From contig CM040100.1 in the NCBI GenBank assembly GCA_022496805.1, forward strand, positions 18,319,009-18,383,008: DNA of 64,000 nt, given 5' to 3'. The stretch comes from Pohlia nutans (taxonomy: Eukaryota > Streptophyta > Bryopsida > Bryales > Mniaceae). The position numbers and the translations under genes are program-made. Of this stretch, positions 58,399-64,000 are shown one piece after another (position 1 is the first letter of the stretch; each line of letters opens with the position of its first letter). The notes under the pieces are model-generated. The model had not been told where the DNA came from, did not search any database, and was given only the letters and a program-made list of their open reading frames with translations.

Positions 58399-58532
58399 CA
58401 CTAGAAGAAAGATGGGCTTCGGACTAAATCAATTTGACTAGAAACTATCTGTTATGATTAAAGTTTTTGTCATAATGGACATTTTTTTCAGTCATAACGG
58501 TTTAGTCCCAAAAACCCATCTTTCTTCTAGTG
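58399..58532. mobile_element. CACTA MITE, 134 bp, TCT duplication
   Basis: Perfect 18-bp inverted ends CACTAGAAGAAAGATGGG, flanked by TCT at 58396-58398 and 58533-58535. Non-coding. Confidence 0.88.
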
Positions 58533-58782
58533 TCTTGACACACTTTAGACATCAAGTGAATTGCAGCTCTAGACAGATTTCAGCGAAGGATGCATAATTC
58601 TCTTACTCTGCTCCGTCACAGTTGTACTAGATTTTTGATCAACAACAATGTGTACTAGAGTTAACAACAATGTGTACGTACCGGTATGTCACCTTCTGCA
58701 ACCCTAAACCAAATAGCTTGAAATGGCATCCCTAGAAAGTGGCAGGCAGAATTAGGTCATTGTTTACAGTTGATCATTCAAT

Positions 58783-58927
58783 GCCATATTCGTTTAATTG
58801 GGAATTTTCGCCATATTGGAACTCTTTGAAATCTACAAAATGTATAGATTTTCCTACTAAATTTATGCTAGTTGTAGATTTCAAAGAGTACCAATATGAT
58901 GGAAATTCCCAATTAAACGAATATAGC
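58783..58927. mobile_element. Palindromic MITE, copy 2
   Basis: Nearly identical to 49191-49335, with the same inverted arms. Two copies about 9.6 kb apart differ by few changes, suggesting recent movement. Confidence 0.75.
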
Positions 58928-59041
58928 AATATTCAGTCGGCACGTTCAGGAATGAATTAAGCTTTCACCCTTTCTCCAATCTATGCGTCCACAACTTATC
59001 TTCAAACTCTGGGTCAAAAACTGGTGTGACGGTGATGACTG

Positions 59042-59214
59042 CACTACAAGGAGAAGGCGTCGCTTTTCACTCGGTAGGTGAGTCAAACGGCGCCACTTCG
59101 CACTCACTGTACAGGCGCTCAAGACTTGGTGAGTGCGATTCATCACGTAGGACAAGTGTGTACAATGAACTCTGACACTGTTCTGAGTGAGAAGCGACAC
59201 CTTTGCTAGTAGTG
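59042..59214. mobile_element. CACTA MITE, 173 bp
   Basis: Left CACTACAAGGAGAAGGCGTC and inverted right CACTACTAGCAAAGGTGTC continue into CGCTT(T/C)TCACTC, about 30 bp in all. Subterminal motifs match the ends proposed for 2473-8121. Confidence 0.8.
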
Positions 59215-59298
59215 TTGGTACTGCCCAACTTGCCTTTTGATTGTGTGTGCAGAATCTTGTGAATTTCGGTGTGAATCGATCTTTTGTTGTTCTTTTGT

Positions 59299-59530
59299 CC
59301 CTCAAGGACCAAGGATTCATGGTTTCAAAATGACAAATTCAATTGATCATATTGTGAAAAACATAAACTCAAATGGGGTCAAATTTTATGTCACCAGGAT
59401 GAGTGATGAACATTGTATGTGTTGATCAAAACACAAGTGAATTTGAACTAAAGGAAGACCATATAGGATTTGCTGAAAAATGCTAGAAAAAACAACAACC
59501 CGAGGTCCAATTAGGGCTTCTTGGTCCTGT
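59299..59530 (+). mobile_element. Group E TTAA-type element, ends mutated
   Basis: CCCTCAAGGACCAAGG at the left and GGTCCTGTAGGAG then TAAA at the right. The body matches 2274-2472. Flanking TTAA is lost on the left. Confidence 0.6.
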
Positions 59531-59688
59531 AGGAGTAAAATGAACACCCCGGTTCTGTTTTGCATGCATAGTTTTGGAGGCAACAATCAGTGCATCAGCG
59601 ACTGATTATATTTGACATGCAAGGAAGGTGAAATACAAAGAAGTTGACGGTGATTGACATTGGAGAAGTGAAAGATGTCATTGAATTA

Positions 59689-59881
59689 CACTAGTAGGAA
59701 ATGTGTCGTTTTTCACTTACTATAAATGAAAAAAGAATGAAACCGCACCAAGCACATGGGCTGTGTCAGTGCTGGTGAGTGGTTTTGGTCACAAGAAGAC
59801 ATAAATATAAGCATAATATTCAGCCACTGTTCACTGTTCCCATGAAATGGGGAATGAGAAACGACAAATCTTCTACTAGTG
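59689..59881. mobile_element. CACTA MITE, 193 bp, TTA duplication
   Basis: Left CACTAGTAGGAAATGTGTCG and inverted right CACTAGTAGAAGATTTGTCG, then TTTCTCATT-like sequence. TTA at 59686-59688 and 59882-59884. Confidence 0.88.
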
Positions 59882-59884
59882 TTA

Positions 59885-60639
59885 CAAGGAAGGGGATTCT
59901 CCTTGAATTAGACTCAATTAGAGGCGAGAAACAATGTCTTTTGGGGTCAGCCTGAAGAAGTCCTAGTCTTGTTCAGCTCGGAGGTTGGGTGTTGTGGTCA
60001 AGAAGATAAAACATTGTACTGAATTTGAAGGATTGTTGTGTAAATAGTACCGGTCATGCAGAAGATGCTCCTCAGCAGCACAACAAAATGGTCATATTTG
60101 TTAAACTGGTGTGTTTCAGATTGTGACAAAGCTCTAAAAACTAGGACTAGTATAGATCTGAGATTCCAGTCTAAGGGCGTCTGGAAAGCGCCAATTTCTT
60201 GAAATTTCGCCATTTGGAGATCAAAGATCGGAGTTCAAATGGTATCTATAAACAAGGTATTGTCTTAGCAATAATTATGTTTTTTCTTAGAAACAAATTA
60301 AAAAAATCTTAAAACGACCTCATAACATTCTTAAGCCCTAGACTTTGTACCCCTACTAAAGTTTTCAAGATTTTCTCCGATGCTCTTAACGGCATGAAGA
60401 TATGACACGTAGGCGTTGTCTAGGTGACCAAGCACAATGAAGCAGGTCAACAAGATGCTCTCAAATGATGGTTATGCGTTATTGTCCTTTTTGGCCAACC
60501 AATGAGATAGTGAAATGGTTGCCTTGAACACTAAACTTGACATTATGTGTGAATAATTAATGTGACTTTGAGACTTACAAAATTCTGAGTGTACAATTAT
60601 GGTGTAATAATACTTCAATCATTGTAGAGAATTAGCAGT
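59885..60639. other. Spacer with no gene recognised
   Basis: 60333-60390 is the reverse complement of 520-585 (GCCCTAGACTTTGTACCCC after TTAA), another repeated sequence tied to TTAA. Confidence 0.45.
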
Positions 60640-60807
60640 TGACCTTTACAAATGAGCCACAAGCTTTTGTAGATGATGAATTAATGAAGAACATTACATG
60701 TGTTGATAAAAACAATAAATTTGAACAAAAGAAAGCCCACTTAGGACCTACTCAAAATTATTAAAATAAACATAAGGCCCAATTCGGACTTCTTGATCCT
60801 TTAGGGA
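60640..60807 (+). repeat. Truncated group E TTAA element
   Basis: The right terminus CTTCTTGATCCTTTAGGGA is followed by TTAA at 60808-60811. The body shares ACATGTGTTGATAAAAAC-type blocks with 2274-2472. The left end is missing. Confidence 0.55.
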
Positions 60808-60966
60808 TTAAGGATTTAAAGCTTGTATACAACAAAAATGCCTAGGCTAATATTCTTTTTGTTGAAAGATCATGCCATTTTTTTAGTTTTTTCCATTGGT
60901 AAAGTGACATGAATCTTGGAATGTAGCCAGGTAAAGAAAAAATGAATAAAATCATTCACATCCACA

Positions 60967-61088
60967 TATGTATGTATGTATGTAGTATGTATGTGTATGT
61001 GTGTATGGATGTATGTACGTGTATGTATATCCATATATACGTATGTATGTATGTGTATATGTGTATATGTGTATATGTATGTATGTAT
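60967..61088. repeat. GTAT/GTGTAT microsatellite
   Basis: About 120 bp of GTAT units with interspersed GTGTAT. Confidence 0.95.
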
Positions 61089-61355
61089 CATGCAGAGAAC
61101 AATTTATCATGCAATGGGGAGCATCTTGTGCTCATAGTGATAAGTCTGAGCGATTGTCGTACAGATTGGATTGATTGTGAAAAGCTCCGAAATGCCTGCA
61201 AATTGTCGGGAGTTGAACTTGGAAATAATTACCGGTAGTCACATACAATGTGCAGTTGCACAAGGACTGGCAGAAACCGATTAGTTTCATGAAGGCAGTT
61301 CGTTGCTGCAATGATGGCAAACCGACAAAGAGAGTTCGTTGGATCACAAGGTTAA

Positions 61356-61926
61356 TCCCTAAACGTCCGCACTCCTCTCCAAATTTGGCAGTTTTGCAAA
61401 AATGCATTATAAATAGCAACTAAGAGGGATATTTTTAAACTTGATGTATGAATAAAAGTTATAAATTATAAATTTTAGATCCTATCCATATAGATTAGAT
61501 TTGCGATCGCTATCACCAATATTTTTGTATAAAGTTTAAAACTTGAAATTCAAAAATATTTTATAATTCAATTACAAATAAGATATTGACAATTTGTGAA
61601 TGAAATTTGTTGCAATGGGTTGAAATGCAATACTCTAAATGTAGTGATTTTTGGACATTTTTTGATTGCTAAATTTTATGAGTTTATTTTTTCAAGAGCA
61701 CATTTAGACTAAAATCTTCGAAATTTTTGGTGAATCACTACAACATGAAATGAAGCATAAATTTTTCACAAATCATACCCTTTCTAATCAGATTACATTT
61801 GCATGAAGCTATCTTGCCATAGAATTTGTAATATTTTTTTCTCCTTGCAAGAAGTGCATGACAAATGAGAAAACGAGGATGAAATTTGTACATCGTCCAA
61901 AAAATGGACAGTTGGACAATTAGGAA
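61356..61926 (+). mobile_element. TTAA-flanked TIR element, group A
   Basis: TTAA at 61352-61355 and 61927-61930. Termini TCCCTAAACGTCCGCAC and, inverted, TTCCTAATTGTCC. 571 bp, same orientation and interior as 37082-37650. Confidence 0.8.
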
Positions 61927-61930
61927 TTAA

Positions 61931-62252
61931 CTTCTAAACGTACCGACCCTTTGAACACAAGTAAATGTTAGCTTCAAAAATAAATATTAGCATGGCTCAT
62001 ATGTACATGAGGTCTATATGAAAGGACCTTTGCAAGCATAAAATCTATCCAACAAATTTGACATACTTGCATTTAGAGGCCTCTCCATTATTATCAACAT
62101 CTCCCCATCACAAGAGATTTACTTTAATTGGTAAAGAATTTGACAGGCTTGCAAAGGTGATTTGGATGAAAGTCATCCAAGATTGTATGAGAAAATCACA
62201 AGGCTTTGAATCTGTTCATGATCTAGCTTTTGGCTGCTAGGACGTTTAGGAG
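61931..62252. mobile_element. TTAA-flanked element abutting the previous one
   Basis: It shares TTAA 61927-61930 with its neighbour and has TTAA at 62253-62256. Termini CTTCTAAACGTACC and, inverted, CTCCTAAACGTCCTAGC. 322 bp, interior different from group A. Confidence 0.72.
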
Positions 62253-62273
62253 TTAAATAAAAAAATTCAAGTA

Positions 62274-62523
62274 AGGTAGGAACACCCAATTCCGACAGTG
62301 TACCCAATTCCGACAGTGTACCCAATGCCAATAATTCTTAGGCACGACATTTAGTTTAGAACACAAATCTAAGCTGAAATCTAAGCACATTATAGAAACT
62401 TTATTGTTTGTTGACAAAAAGGATAAGCTATCTATAGTCTACCTAAATGTACGCTCTAGAATGACTACCGTGTGTAGAACTTATCGGCATTGGGTACACT
62501 GTTGGAATTGGGTGCATCTACCT
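62274..62523. mobile_element. MITE with AGGTAGG ends and TA target (copy 2)
   Basis: TA at 62272-62273 and 62524-62525. Left AGGTAGGAACACCCAATTCC and inverted right AGGTAGATGCACCCAATTCC, both leading to GTGTACCCAATGCC. A 20-bp block 'CCCAATTCCGACAGTGTA' is duplicated at the left end. Same family as 58147-58356. Confidence 0.78.
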
Positions 62524-63087
62524 TACTGCAATGTTTCAATGTTAATCCTTAAAGGACATGCATTAATTCTCATTTTTCACAACTTTCCTTTCATTCTTTT
62601 GAGAATTTTCTTTTTGTACAGTACATTATTAATAGTGTACACCAAAATGAAGAAAAACGTGTAATTTATTACCAAAATTAATCATTTGAGAAAAAAATCA
62701 TTGCTAAAAAGTAGGTCATCAAAAAGAGTTCATGAGACCAAGTTTTGGTTTTTCCTCAATTTGAATGACGGGATGAACCTATGATTAGAACTTTAAAAGA
62801 CCAAAACAAAATATTTGAAACAATTTGGAAAAATAAACATGACTGGACAAATCCTCAGCCATGGAATTATGCATGGTCAAAGTTTAGTTGACTTCAAGAT
62901 ATGCAAAAAGAAATTATGTGTATATCTAACTTAATGTTGACTATTCTAAGAAATAAACAACTCTAATGAATGGGTTGAAATTTTAAAAAGGACGGATTTT
63001 TAATTTTTTTGCTAAAAACATTATTTTGGAGCTCAAAATTTCATTTTTTAAAACCATAAGCTTTGAAAGGTCTTGTGTGGCGTTTAA

Positions 63088-64000
63088 CCCCTAAAGGACC
63101 ATGCTCATTCCTAAAATTTTATCACTTTCTCGTGATGCTTTCAGAAAGGCAATTGTATCTCTTGATTGGTATTCATGTAGAAAACTTCACCGTTGAAGTT
63201 CATAAAGGACTTAGTCATGAGACTGTACATTAATTTTCAGAACAATCTACCGTATATATTACATGATTATAAAGTTTGATCATAAGTTTATTTTTGAAAA
63301 TTTTGAATAAAACCAACAGGTCATTCATTGCAAACTTTCTCATAAATTTAGAAACCATGATTAGCGTTTGAAAGTTTAGGAACATACAAAGATGTACTAT
63401 ATCTAGGTGCCCACAAAAAATGGTGTTCTAAAACTAAATACAACAACAATAATTGATTCTCAAAGATTTATGTTTGGGTGAGGTGACTTGTTGGTGACTC
63501 GTTGAGCCGGTGTTTGTGATCGTTATTAATTTTTACGTTGCAATTTTTTTTAAAGAATTCAAATATATATTTGGAATATTCCAAAATATTCCAAAATAAT
63601 ATAAAATATGTTGAAAAGATTCCAATTATTTTAAAAAGATTCCATTTTAAATATATTTAAACATTTTCCGTAATTATTATATAGTGTTAATGATGCAATA
63701 ATAGCAAATATTTTACATATTAATCACTTCTTTTTTTAACGAATGTGACGTCCAAGTGTGAAAACGCCTTCCAAGTCATCAACCGCCCTAACTACTATTT
63801 CCCAAGTTCACCTACGTTGACGTTTTAGTTTTTTCCCAATGAATCAATCAACGTAATTGCAAATCTTGAAGTTTTTTTGTGTTCTTCAAACGAACATTTT
63901 CAATTCTCTAGTTAACATTGAGTCAAAATTATGAAATCCAAACAAATTATTCAAGTAATGAAATTATTCGTGGACACAATGTGTCCTCCTGGTCCTTTAG
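63088..64000. mobile_element. TTAA-type element running off the window end
   Basis: TTAA at 63084-63087 is followed by CCCCTAAAGGACCATGC. The last bases of the window, GGTCCTTTAG, are the matching inverted terminus, lacking only the expected final GGG and TTAA. If so the element is about 916 bp. A similar left terminus (TTAA then TCCTTAAAGGACATGC) lies at 62542. No coding capacity seen. Confidence 0.6.

Noticed and set aside
60870..61238. Tyr/Ile/His/Thr repeat proteins on both strands
   Set aside because: Translation of the GTAT microsatellite.
1..64000. CRISPR arrays, bacterial operons, rRNA genes or viral genes
   Set aside because: No regular spacer-repeat array, no rRNA-like sequence and no viral coding region was seen; the genes are intron-containing plant genes.

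Overview
The window is nuclear DNA from a land plant. It carries a perfect TTTAGGG-type telomeric tract, plant-style multi-exon genes with short AT-rich introns, telo-box (AAACCCTA) motifs near most gene starts, and plant-only protein families (ACT-domain STY kinase, DUF1664, HOTHEAD-type GMC oxidoreductase). Intergenic DNA is very AT-rich and full of small DNA transposons. I favour a bryophyte, perhaps a moss, or another seed-free plant. This is inference only; nothing in the sequence names the species.

Layout: 1-8.7 kb is a nest of transposable elements. It includes a TTAA-flanked element apparently split by a roughly 5.6 kb CACTA-like insertion that carries coiled-coil gene fragments, a long hairpin and an interstitial telomere tract. 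9.1-9.3 kb (-) may be a small gene. 9.7-12.9 kb (-) is a complete six-exon GMC oxidoreductase. 14.9-16.4 kb holds two TTAA-flanked elements. 17.4-28.5 kb (-) is a complete 32-exon exportin-1 (XPO1/CRM1) gene. 29-32.8 kb is transposon-rich intergenic DNA. 33.1-35.3 kb (+) is a two-exon DUF1664 gene. 36-40.2 kb is repeats. 41.3-48.9 kb (+) is a 16-exon ACT-domain protein kinase with several MITEs in its introns. 50.8-52.3 kb (-) is a two-exon GT4-like glycosyltransferase whose first codons lie in a Ty1/copia integrase remnant. 56.4-57.0 kb (+) is an intronless PRA1 gene. 57-64 kb is mostly MITEs.

The genes do not form a pathway. They are separate housekeeping functions: nuclear export, membrane traffic, signalling, glycosylation and redox.

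The most unusual content is a large set of short elements with terminal inverted repeats resembling CCCCTAAACGTCC and flanked by TTAA, sometimes abutting and sharing one TTAA. This is the signature expected of piggyBac-like, TTAA-specific DNA transposons, which I know of rarely if at all in land plants. Several other MITE groups with 8-bp, 3-bp (CACTA) or TA target duplications are also visible. No transposase gene was recognised.

Exon models were built by hand from splice sites and reading frame. They close in frame with the expected protein lengths but have not been aligned to any database.
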